Source: Siniperca chuatsi (Eukaryota > Chordata > Actinopteri > Centrarchiformes > Sinipercidae). Taken from it: a DNA stretch of 64,000 nt. Positions 25,656 through 37,565 of this stretch are shown here, piece after piece. Each line of letters begins with the position of its first letter. Positions within the stretch are counted from its first letter, which is position 1. The position numbers were made by a program, and so were the translations under genes. A model generated the notes under the pieces. The model saw only the letters and a list, made by a program, of their open reading frames with translations, was not told where the DNA came from and did no database searches. The DNA lies in contig NC_058052.1 of the NCBI RefSeq assembly GCF_020085105.1, positions 7,797,733 through 7,861,732 of the forward strand. Reading direction: 5' to 3'.

Positions 25656-27085
25656 ATGGTAATCAATGTTGTGTTTGTTCTGCTGCCCCAAAGTGGCCAA
25701 CATTTTTTTATTAATACTGCTTTAACCAAATGTTCTGAATTAACTGTACAAATACCGTCTTCCACTTTTTCTGTTTTGTAACTGTTACTTTTTCAGAAAG
25801 AAAAATGTCCCATTCGAATTTTGATGATCAATTCCTGTATGATGGCACTTGGAATTTGAATACAAACTGAATTCTGTATTTCCAGGACTTAAGACACAAT
25901 TTCTCCCAAAAAAGCATCCTTTCCTCTCAAAAACCATTTTTACATCTTGGGCTAATTTAAAAAAATGCATGTGCATGACCTACGATACAAATGTTGACAG
26001 GTCTAATTGAGGTCAAACATATGTAGGTGCCTGTCCTCTGCCACTGTTTGGGTGTGTCTAACAGTCAATGGCACAAAGACAGACATGCTCTAATAACTCA
26101 GACTGAACTCTAATTAGATCCTAGCGTTGGTGGGTCTCCATTTGGTTAGACTGAGTCCCTCCCTCTTGTCTGGATTGACAGAAGGACCTCTAACTGCTCG
26201 CTTTTGGATCTCATGGCCCTGATGCATCATGGTCCATCCACTAAGAACTTTCATCTATTCTAGTTCCACTGAGGCCTTCAAACAGGACTGGCAACCCTCC
26301 ATTTACAGTATGATGCACACTATGATCAGTTGAGCTGACGTTCACAAACCACACTCCATCTTTTTGCAGTCATCTGCAGCTTTCCCATGCTGCCACGTTA
26401 CGTGTCCACTCCCAGTGTTAACGCCAGGCGCCCTGGTTGCCAAGGCGCTAACAAGGTGTACAAAGCACTGCTGCCAGGATCGTGTGGGATTGTTTTGTTT
26501 CTCTGACTTAAGATTGAAAGAAAAAGAAGTGCTGTCATGGCTTTGGTACTCTGGCAGAGAGGTGAGAGGCTGGCCTGTCACTCTGGATTACTTCTGTCTC
26601 AGCAGGGCTTTGATGTGCACTGACAGCCTCAGATAACGTTTACAAGTTGGAGGAACATACGCTTCCTCTCTATGTTTGGATTGGCTGCCATGGACAGGAC
26701 ACAGATTCAACTGGCAAGAGCATTTGCGAGCATTTCAACTTTTCCAGGAGGAAAAAACAACTATTGCGACTAAAGCTTATTGTCTGTGTGAGCTATGTAC
26801 ATGTTTTAGCTTGAGAGATGGAAGTGGCTATAAGAGCAACATTAAGTCCTTTTAACTCACAACATTGCAGTTTATTGTATTATTCCCTCTCTGCAGGCAG
26901 CCCAGACTCAGTTTGTTCAGGCACACATGATGCATGTACATTCAGATGGATTTATGAATGGTATGTGAGAAAGGCTTTTTCCATTCATAAAAGTCTCTGT
27001 GTCCTGCCCTGTGTGTCTGAGTGTCTTTTTTTTTTTTGCATCAACATTCTTTGCAGTTTGCATTCCTGTTTGTAACCAGGCAATG

Positions 27086-27087
<2 letters not shown>

Positions 27088-27167
<80 letters not shown>
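27088..27167. repeat. long perfect (TG)40 microsatellite
   Basis: Eighty bases of uninterrupted GT/TG. ORFs reading poly-Val/Cys or poly-His/Thr through it are artefacts. Confidence 0.95.
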
Positions 27168-27168
<1 letters not shown>

Positions 27169-28009
27169 AGGCTGAATGGAACACACCAAACTGGATAGAC
27201 AAGGTTGTAGCAGCAGAAGCACGCGATGCTCTGTAATCTTCAGACTCCTGCAGGCACACATGTATGCATGCAAACACACCTGCTGGGAGATTTGCTCTGC
27301 AGCCTCAAACACATTCAAATGCCTCAGAAATGTCCTCTGCGAGTGTGTAGATTTTTGGGTTGAATATTTTTAAAGATCAGCAATTAAAATGCATTTATGT
27401 TGCATTGATTTTTTGTCAATACTATGAGCTGACTGTTTTCCAACCATTCATAGACTATGTATGATTTATGAATAGAAGGACTTGGCCTTGGCTGCTCAGT
27501 AGATGGGAGAAGATGAGGGTGTTCAGAGGTAAGATGAGCTGTCGACGAGTTATTGTTGCAGCGCAACCATCACGTGTGGTGGCTCTGCCCTGACAACTCT
27601 CTGTTGCACCGTCTTCTCACGAAAAAAACGAGCGAGGGAGGGGAGGATTTGCAGCGCAGTGCAATATCTAATGAAGAATCTCTCAGAAGTAGCTATTAGA
27701 GTCTTTTACATCAGATAAACGGTGAGCTTGCGTGGATACCAAGAGTTTGCTGAAAGCCTTAGAAGAGCTCAACTCGGTGGGACAGAGCTGGAGGGGTGAC
27801 AGTACAACAGAAAAATGAGCTGAATGCTTACTGAGAGCATGTTTCAATGAGTCAAAGCAGCATCATATATCAAAGTGAATGTACAGTAGACAATGAATGA
27901 AACAAGGTTTGAAATGACACTCACCAGACAATAGCATCAATATTTGCAGATTTTTCAAAACCCCAAATTACATACGATGACAACGTTCTTACAGTCGATG
28001 AAAAGTCAA

Positions 28010-28270
28010 ATCAATTTTATTTATACAGCTTAAAGTCACAAGGGACCCTCGATAACAGGATGAGAAAAAACACTTTAATAATAAAAAAGGAAGAGCAACA
28101 GAAAAGGAATCTATCTTCCATGTGCAGAGTAGACAGAACAATATAACAATAGTGAAATGACAAGAAACTGAATGACAATATGAGGCAAATTTAAGTGCAA
28201 ACATGCAGTATATGAAGAACTTCCTCTCTACCACGTGGAAAGACAACAGACTACACATACACAAAAGTGG
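28010..28270. mobile_element. probable fish SINE-like repeat fragment
   Basis: The start TCAATTTTATTTATACAGC, followed closely by GTCACAAGGGACCCT, resembles a common teleost repeat whose other strand ends in a tail like the one near 59215-59345. Identification is from memory only. Confidence 0.35.
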
Positions 28271-30699
28271 CAAAACTCAATAAATAACTAGGCAAACACT
28301 AATTGTAGGCCTGTGACAAGACGAGAGCTCTGGTTTCTTGAAAGGAAGCCACACACCCATCCACCATTGAGCGATGCAGAACCGTCCAATATGAACGGAA
28401 TTACTATGGATACTGGGCTGACATGATAATGCCTTGTGTGTCATTAATGATTATTCCCAAAAATGTAGTTTTTGTTTAATTTTGCTGTTTCTAGTAGCTT
28501 GACTTCAAAAGTCGATGCCCCTGGGAGACAGAACCTGCTGTTACTAGTTTTCATGGGGAAAATATTTGTTGACTTCTTTTATTTCTCTGCTGGGTTTACA
28601 TCACTGTTAACCATAAGTTAACCACCAGCCTCATTTAATTTCCAATCTGTGCTTCATTGAGAGCCGCCACTTAAGTGTAATTTCTTTAATCAAGGCCTTT
28701 TCAGTGATACTTGAGCCAGGCCTCCTCCTACAGTATAGTACAACTGAAATAAGTGTAATTACCAGACTGCTGATTGTGGCATTGACAGCTTCTCATTGTG
28801 TTGTGTAAGCCCTGCCAGTCCTTCTTGGCGTTGACATGTGTGTGCTGAATTTAACACAGAACTTAGTGACAGACCTTTGTTTTCATATGTTTACTCGTTG
28901 CTAATTGATTGTCAACATCTACTACTTTCCTTCCTCCACCACAGGTAAAAATATAACACATAAGACCACATAAGAAAACATAGAACATGCAATAAAGTCA
29001 AAGGTCATATATGCAGAATTCATCAAAAAGCACAATGAAGTTAATTTTACATCAATACTCAATATGTACAGGACATTATTTTATTGCAAAACTCAATTAT
29101 CTTGTTAACCAATAGGTTCGAGTAGAGCTCACTTAAGCATAACGTGCCTCTACCTTCATACAACAATGTCATCACCATGGATTGTATGTTTTTACAAGCA
29201 TTTAGGTGTATTAAAGCAATCTCTGTCCCACCCTTGGAAATAAAGCAATGCATCTCAACTGGAACCTGGTGTGAAAGAAAAAGAAAGCTCCTGGGTAATG
29301 GTGGTAAAATAAAAAATCAATGTGTGTCACGGTCTGCATATCCACCCCCATGCAGCAGTTGACATATTTCCTAAAAAGTGATTGTCTACCTGTGCAGTAC
29401 GTGATATTGCCACATTTCTATTTTTAACACTTATGTGTTCGCTGGTGGCTGCCATTGTGTTTGCACAGTTGGCTCAGTTTTGTCGCTTTGATGTTTGGTT
29501 GGAAAATAACCGTCAGGCCAGGTACAGTAAACAACAATGTGGTGCCATTTTGTCTGTCTCTTTTTATCAAACCATTTACAGCTTCCTGGTTTTGGATTTA
29601 GGGGGAGGGGAAAAAAACCTTTTACCCTACCTTCTAAATGACTTTTTATATAATTTCCAATTCTGTTGAAGTCAAAAGCACCAAGGGAATGTGTGTGTTC
29701 ATCCGTATCCATGGGTGTATCAACACTGGTATTAGTAAAAGGCTGTATTTGACCAGAAAGAAGGCTGCAATATACAACAGGAGATACAGTGTGACCTAAT
29801 CAACCTAATCAGAGGCATTTAAAGATAAAAGATGCTAAGTCTTATTAGCTGCCAAAGAAACCTGCTGCCTAGGTCATTTTGACTAAAAGAGATCACCTGT
29901 GGTTTGTTGAGGACATTCATAAGACTGCAGGTGTAATAATGCAAGAAAGCCATGGTGACTCAACCTGATACAACATACATATTTACTGTATAACACACAG
30001 GCACAATGTCATGAGAAAGATAATCCAGTGGCAGGATTAGGCAATAAGACCCAACAATTATCTGTGCTACAAGCACGCTGTTCCCCCTGCAAGCAAGTTT
30101 GAGTCACTAACATCATTCCAGGAATGTAACCATAGTCTGGGTCATCATTAGCTTACTAGCACACCATACCAGCCTGTACAAACCCAAGTCCCAACACATC
30201 ATTACCAGCTTACTCACTATTCCTTAGTCATGGAAAATGAAGTCCTAAAATCATTTTCAACATGTACTTTATGTACCCTGAGGTTACACCACTCACACCA
30301 ACACAGGCAGGAATTGTCAGAAATCCCAGTCATTGCTAATGTCGATGCTGGCTGAATGGCAGTGTGTTACTCCACAGGTTGATTTCTTGTTCTTATACAC
30401 CTATTTCATAATTAGACTAAACTAGGTCACATGAAAAGAAAATGTTTTGTACAGAATTTTCTAAACTCAAAAAAGAAAGCGGAGGTGCTTGTGCTATCAC
30501 CTGTCAGGGATGATAAAATGTCACAGTTAGCGAGCTATGCTAACATTAGCTAACGACTAGGTTAATTTTACCTACTTACTTTTATTACACACTAAACTTG
30601 CTTTTATTTAAAGCAGTAATAACTGATATTTCTTTACCACTTGTGAGCAGAGGAAGAAACTGTACACAGAACATATTAAGTCCTGACATCACTCCCGGG

Positions 30700-31130
30700 C
30701 TAGTCTTGCATAGCCAGACCTATCTCCACACTTCATTTCAGCGTTGTGCCAGCGCTGGGGAAAGGTCTGGCTGAACCATGGATGTATAATAAGACCTGGA
30801 TATGGCGATCAGCCTTGCTCCCAATTTTTTCCGGAGGCCACTCACGGTATTGCAGTGAAAAATTCCCCTGTGGCCCAAAATGTATTTTCCCCATAGGCCA
30901 CCATTATAAAAGAGACGTCTGTTGACAGGACACCTAAAACTGTAAACAAGGTCAATTATGACTCTTTCTATTGTGAATTTTTGATCCATGGAGGTTTTAT
31001 ATTTGTAAAACTTTCCTCAAGCCGAGAAAAGTGATTAAAAAAAATCTGTGACGTCATCACAAGGTAAAGTCTATGGGTCGAAACACTACTGTGCATATTC
31101 AGTGGGCCTCATACCCCGGAAGTAAACCCG
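30700..31130 (+). mobile_element. MITE-like element, copy 1 (3'-truncated), next to another inverted repeat
   Basis: From about 30778 it matches 56465-56790 over more than 300 bp in the same orientation, with shared blocks CCAATTTTTTCC, TTTTCCCCATAGGCCACCAT, TATAAAAGAGACG and AAGGTCAATTATGACTCTTT. Immediately upstream, AGCCAGACC and GGTCTGGCT (about 30712 and 30765) form a separate short inverted repeat, so elements may be nested here. The ORF at 30738-30989 on the minus strand is repeat-derived. Confidence 0.7.
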
Positions 31131-31560
31131 GGCCTGGACCCGGTACCTGCCGGCGCCAGTGCTGGCCTGTTCCGCCACGCTGGTGAGCCGGCTGGAGCTC
31201 TGTCAAGTAACCAGTCTCATAGACAAGCGGCTTTTATTTCCCTGTTGATGGATGGTTTAAATATCACAACATAAATGTCACGTTATAAAATTAATAAAAT
31301 TAACCAGTGGTTATCTGCCTTGTTGTCTTGTGGGGTGTTTTGACAGTGATTCAAGTCTCTTTCCCACAGCGAAACAGCTGAGAGAAGCTCCCCAAACTGG
31401 CGCGACCGCAGGCGAGCTCACATTATTGTTCCCGCTTGTTGCATCTACTGGAACTAAGATAATGTGACGCCAAAGCAAAAGCTCTCAGCGGGGTCTGTGA
31501 GCGGGCTGGCCGTCTGGCAAAGCTAACATAGCGGTCAGTAACCAGAATGTTCTAAAACCT
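31130..31560. other. GC-rich patch in AT-rich surroundings
   Basis: The composition shifts to GC-rich with several CpGs (around 31131-31200 and 31375-31525), then returns to AT-rich. No ORF, splice structure or RNA fold was recognised. It may be the body of a further transposon or a small CpG island. Confidence 0.35.
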
Positions 31561-34233
31561 TTTGCCTCCTGACTGGACAGTTTGACATCGTCTGATTGGA
31601 TGGTTCAATGGGCAACTTGCTGATTGGCTAGTCAGCTCAGGTGTAAAAACAGGGTCATAATTCGTGCTTGTAACTCGTAGCTTGTAACTTCAGTGTCACA
31701 TACGCATGTAGGAAATTTGTGTGCCCATCTCTCAGACTTTGTGAAACCTCTCTGTTGAAAATATTCCTGCACAAATTTTAATTACACATACACAATCTAT
31801 TTCTACAGCTGCAAAACTTGTTTTTATTACACATTCACAAACTTGAATTTGTGAGAAAACGTTTTTTTCACATGCACACAAAAGGTGCTATACAACACCG
31901 GGCTGGCTGTGAAATCATTAGTCAACATCATTTCACAAGCTTAAAATATTAATGATCCTTATTTGCTTCCATAGTAATGCAATTTTCTGCAATCTTTTAA
32001 TTAATTAATTAATTAAATTTCTTTGAAACACACTAGACTTGACATCTACAGTGTTTTTTGAGTTTGCCACCCTGTCATATCTAATCTTTTTATTTTATTT
32101 CTATTATGTCCTATTTTTATCATCCCCCACTACTTTATGCATTCCTATAAGACTTGTTGCGCACTCTGCTTCAAGGACTACCTTCTGTAATAGTTTATTA
32201 TTGTTACCATCTTGTGATGTGCAAGCTCAGTGAGCCATAGCAGGGCTGATCATCTGATCTACCACAGCCATGTAACAGCAGATAAAAACTGCACCTCTAC
32301 CCACATCATGGACAGACTCTACAGAGACACAGGTGAACCTGTCCTCAGAGCACAGGTTACTGATGAGAAGAGGAGGTCTCCTTTTTGTCCATTGGTGCTG
32401 CCATGCCATGCTGATAACAAAGGTTCCCTTGAGCCTCTGCGGGCCAGGTCAGAGGTCCCGTTCCCCTCAGCCAGGTGAGATAAAAGACGAGTCCGGCTAT
32501 CAGTCTCCCTGGGGGCCGTCTGTCACCAGCCCTTATCAGCATCTTGGATCCTACTTTATGAAAGAGCCCAGAAAAAAGACCCCCCGTATGTTCAGTGTGG
32601 AATGTAATTCACCGGCACTGCCGAACCTCTTTGATTATTTCCACTGAGTCATTAGACGTAAAAGTATCCTTAAAATGTTTACTTGTCTTCCCTTTATGCG
32701 CTGTAGATCTAAATTTGATGTCATTCATACATTCTCACTCTATACTATGCAGTGTTTGCAGTGGTGTGTTAATGGGAACTGGTTAGTATAGTTTGGAGCA
32801 TGCTTGCTTCCATTGCCGTGGAAACAAAATCCTCTTGATCCAATTATGTAATGACATAAGTCACTGCTAAAAGAAGAAATCTTTGCAGACTTTTCCAACT
32901 CCCTGAGGCAAAGGATGCATGAGAAACACGACTCCATGCAAAGCACTCCAAATTACCACAACCATCATATTAGTAATGTGTGCCATTATGTAGTTTGTAT
33001 ACACATCTATGAACCCAAAATGTAAACATCATGAAACAAAACAAAGGCAAATGAATATTTTAAAAACAGAGATTGGATTTTCATGAATCAATCTCACAGC
33101 TTATATCAGTCTGATATAAACAACTAATAATATGGCGCTTTTATCTTCATTGAATTACATTGTATCGGTCTTCTGCTTGAGAATTTAATTTGTGTCTCAT
33201 TATTCATTACAACTACGATTTGTCCAATAAACCGTAAAGTCGTAAAGCTTATTATTATCTCACAAATTTAGTTCAATTTCATTAATAGAAGTGCGGGGAA
33301 GATTCATCCTTATGGGTTTACATCTCCCTCCAATACAAGAAACATGTGCATCTGTCATTAAATGCTCTTTCTATTGATCCATTAATCTGTTTTTGGAGGA
33401 GAATATTGCCAGTTGTGAGAATAGTAGCATGTACCACATTATGTCACAAATATCTAGCACCATGAACAGAAACTGAGCTGTTCATTAGATACAGGAAGTG
33501 TGTCAGCATGGGAACTACTACACATCTGTATCACCTTCTGTACCTGCAAAGATTTATGTAACTAAATGTGGGTCATAACAGTAAGCAGACATAGGGTATT
33601 TTTCTTCACTTCAGTTTGTTAAATGTATACAGAGAGAAGATACTGAGAAGCAAAATGGGCATTAACAGGAACAGATCACTGACTGTTCCTTTAAATTTCT
33701 GCTGTGAAGTACTCGTTCATACTAAGAAGTTTTCTTCTTCTTGACATTTATGCCAAAGTCATATGTTGGAGGTAATGATCTCACACTGAACCCATATACA
33801 AGGACGGGCAGAATGACACACAGAATCCATATGAAGTCACGTCTCCTCCACGTCAACACCAGACCCTCCATCTGGAAGCCTCTTTTAAAGCTCTGCAATT
33901 GACACTGGACATGTCATGTCATCAACACTCCTCCCTGATGAAGGAAAAAAACCTTCAAATGGAAAGTGTCAGCACCCGGTGCAGTCAGAGTCAAGCAGCT
34001 ACCATCTGTTCTCTCCACTCCCTGCATGTCTGCATCGCACATCATGATCCAATCAGGGAATGCAAGGAAAGGGGGACTTGATTGGTTTGTTTTCTCATCC
34101 TTGAGCAGAACCCTGCAGAAATATTCAGTGTAAACCAAGGGCAGATGGCAGGGTATAAACAAGGAAAGTAAGGTGCAAGAGAAGAAAAAGTGATGTATCA
34201 GTGTATTGCAGCTATTCATGTGGCCATCTAGAC

Positions 34234-35545
34234 CAGTGGTTCAAAACCCTTTTGGCTTGTGTCCCCTTAGAACACCCATTGTCACAGGTTTAATAGAATT
34301 GTATGTATTAAGCAAGTGATTTTTCCCTTCTCAGATTGTTAAATCTGAAATATTTCTTTTGGTAATACTCCATAAATTCCCAATAAGTTACTTTCATACG
34401 AAGTTTCCTGTAAAGAACCATAGAATGTGGCACTAATTATAAGTAAAATAGAGACATTTTTCAATTGGTACACTTCCAATTAATTAATTACAATTCTAAG
34501 AAGTTTGACATTTAGATGAGAAGATCGATACCACACCGCATCACATGTATGGTAAATATGCAGCTACAGCCAGCAGCTGGTTAGCTTAGCTTAGCATAAA
34601 GACTGGACATAGGGGGAAACAGCTAGCCTGGCTTGGTCCAGAGGTAAAAAAAAGAAGTATGAAAACAACACATTGGGGTGTTACGGGGTGTTCCTGGAGC
34701 CTCCGCTGACTGCCTGGCAACTTTGCAGTCACAACTGGTCCAGGAAGTTGCGACGCATGGCCAAGAAACCGTCCGGCACATTGTCAAGATCTCTCACAAA
34801 CAAGATATAATGTTTTAATTTGTGAGCTTAAGAGGTGCTGGTAGGAAGGATTTGTTTCTGTAGCTGTTTCCCCCGGTTACCAGTCTTTATGCTAAGGTAA
34901 GTTTTTGGGCTGCTGGTGGAGTGGTGTTGATCTTCTTATCTCAACTCTCTGCAATAAAGTGAATAAGCGTATTTCCCAAAATGTCAAACTATACCTTTGA
35001 TCGCTTAGCTAGCACAACACCTAAATTCTTTTAGTCAGCAAATCAGCTGAACATACAAAAAGTAGCAATTAGTAACAATTCAACATGTGAAAAATTATGT
35101 TTGCAATAATAACATATATTTATATAATGAAATATGAATAAATATTTACTTGGCTTGAAATGGAGAAGGTTCCTCTGGAAATCTTTTTTTAAACTCAACA
35201 AAACTACTGAGCTAACTAAAATAACAGCCTCAGAGCATGGTCTCTGTTTTCCTTGTAATCAATCCCAAATTACAAAATTCTTTTCAGGAAACTTGTAAGA
35301 AATTATTAAGAAATAATAGTCCCATAAAATAAAGCATTACCAAATTTTAGAGGCCTGAAGGGGTTAAACTATCCAGTACTTCACACAAAATTAGCACTAA
35401 TTACAGAAAGCCTGAAAAAAGAAACAGAATTTTGTATGGATGAACATATTTCCGGTTGCATCCTATCCCATTAATCATCTAGTGACCCCTCAGATTTGTC
35501 TTGCGACCCCTTTGGGGGTGCCGACCCCGAGGTTGGGAGCCACTG
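34234..35545. mobile_element. hAT-like non-autonomous element with a nested foldback element
   Basis: The left end starts CAGTGGTTCAAAACCC and the right end, read on the minus strand, CAGTGGCTCCCAACC, giving related inverted ends. The 8-base flanks do not match, so the target duplication is lost or the ends were trimmed. No transposase was seen. The foldback element at 34501-34990 lies inside it. Confidence 0.55.
34501..34990. mobile_element. foldback (inverted-repeat) element
   Basis: The left half reads AGTTTGACATTT, AGATGAGAAGATCGATACCA, then GCTTAGCATAAAGACTGG and GGGGGAAACAGCTAGCCTGG. The right half has the inverse order: GTTTCCCCCGG, CCAGTCTTTATGCTAAG, GTGGTGTTGATCTTCTTATC and AAATGTCAAACT. 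This arrangement is widespread in fish genomes. Confidence 0.7.
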
Positions 35546-37060
35546 GTCATGATTCTGTAATCTGAGACATTTTGTGAGTTTTTTTTTGAGGACAGATATG
35601 CTCTAACTTTTTATGAGTAATCATCTGACACTTGATGTTGTCAATTGGTTGAAACTTCTCCACTTTAAATGTCCCTCTAGGGTTTTTCCAAGGCAAATGT
35701 TGTGTACAAACCTATGATGTCAGAGTTTCAAAATCAAACAGGGAAGTAGCTGCAGATTTGTTTACAAAATTCAGATGACACTTGTTTTCCACAAAGTTGA
35801 CTGTGTTTCTGGTATTGAATTAAAATTCAGTACCTTTTCTTTCAGCCTCAAGTGAACTCACTGTGTGCTACAACAACGCAGGTCTTTTACAGTATTTTTG
35901 TAGTTTCAGCCATTATTTGTATTGATCAAAACTATAAAACAAGACCCAATACCTTTCCTTTAAGTGTACCTATAGGTGTCAATTTAACCATGCTGAATCT
36001 CAAAAACCTGATTACATTGCTTTTCACAGTCTACAGTATTGGTAACAGCAAGTTGTGTCTGTGTTGTGGTTTGCCTTGCGTGTGTCAGAGAGAAGCATCA
36101 AAGCCTCTGATACACCTTGTCCAGTCACCTGTCTCAGCCTGTCCCATCTTGTCCTCGTCCAGTCAGCCTGAAAATTGCACCTTTGGGATACAGTGACGTG
36201 ATGCAGAATGTGTAGTATAACTCCTCTGGTTTAGCAGAGCTTCATCACACACGCATACATACACTCATATTGATTTACTCCGGGCTACTCATATCTCATC
36301 GTGAGTCAGCTCGAAAAGAAAGTCATCCTCAAACAGTCTGTTCAATCCGTGTGTTTCGCTGATTCTCCTAGTTTCTTTATGAACTTTACAAAACGTATTA
36401 TCTCTGATTCCTTCCACTTCCACTCCTCCCAAACTGTATCCAAAATGTATCATCAAGCAATAAATAGAAAACGGGCAAAAAGTTGATAAATGTGTTGAGA
36501 TTCCTGGCTTTTAAAACTCACTTTAACAGACAATAGTGCTTTTTAAGCTATACAAGCAAAATCATTGTCATTGATGCAGTATTTTATATAATAATTTATT
36601 GTATCTTTAACAGACATTTCTGTCAGATCACACCACCTCTCTTGTAAAAATGTGACATTATAATTAGTGTCAGTGACATGCCAACAGAGGAGTGCCAAAG
36701 AACTGTTAAGGATGTTGCGACAGAAATTAGAGTCATGGAGTGCGTTTTCACATCCTGATGTCTTTATGTGATTTATTTCCCGCTAAAGCAGACACTGTAG
36801 TTACAATGAAGGGAGTAATCATTCAGGAGTGTCGGGAGTCAACAGCAGTTTTGTTTCAAGTGAAGCAGAGGGGTGTGATTCTTCAGAAATCTGTGATTTT
36901 TCTCATCTTTATTATTTATTTCATTTTTTTTTAGAATTTCCATTTAACAATGAATGGCAATAAATTACACAATGTGTACACAACTATTTAAATTTTATAG
37001 AAATAGCCATCCCTTTTACTTTGTAGAAATAGCATATTTAGGCTATTAAAGGCTATTTAA

Positions 37061-37096
37061 AGAGTTTCCCCTCAGGGATCAATAAAGTATTTCTGA
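37061..37096 (-). mobile_element. retroposon 3'-tail fragment, inverted
   Basis: GAGTTTCCCCTCAGGGATCA followed by ATAAAGTATTTCTGAT is the reverse complement of the tail block at 21899 and 22261. Confidence 0.6.
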
Positions 37097-37479
37097 TATA
37101 GTATGACATGGGAAATTAAGTAACTAGATTAAAAAATGAATGAAACAAATTCATTTCATTTTTACTTTTTTATCTGACTTTTTTTTAAATCGCCAAGACG
37201 CATATTCTATAGTGTTGAAAACTGAGAGAGGTTCTCTGCAAGTCTGTACCTCAAACATATTCAGCTTCTGTCTTATTGACACATTTGATGGTGTATTGTT
37301 CTCCCTCTTTGTTTAGGTTCATGTGTGTATTTTCATTTATCTCTCACACTAAGCTTTATGTCCAGTGGAGGCCACTCCAGTGGTTTTACTGCTCAGCCTG
37401 TGGGCTGTTCAGCAGAAAGCCTGTGTTACAAACTGGAGGTCTTGGGTTTGAAAGAAGTGGGTATTTAGGGGGCAGGAAG

Positions 37480-37565
37480 GGTCCAATGAAAGATGCTGTT
37501 GTGTTGCATTATGGAAATTGTAGGATCCAGTGTTTTTGGAGCTTCACCCATACTAGAGACTAAAA
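37480..37565 (-). mobile_element. dispersed repeat carrying a ZNF143-like site, copy 2
   Basis: The reverse complement matches 19672-19745, including TCCTACAATTTCCATAATGC and the GCTCCAAAAACAC block. Just upstream, a GGTCTTGGGTTTGAA segment near 37439 looks like a weak tRNA B-box, but no tRNA fold was found. Confidence 0.55.

Noticed and set aside
26917-27318. 133-residue minus-strand ORF
   Set aside because: Its core is a poly-His/Thr reading of the TG microsatellite.
37385-37470. Possible tRNA-like sequence with a B-box (GGTCTTGGGTTTGAA)
   Set aside because: No cloverleaf: acceptor and anticodon stems do not pair. At most a decayed tRNA-derived repeat.
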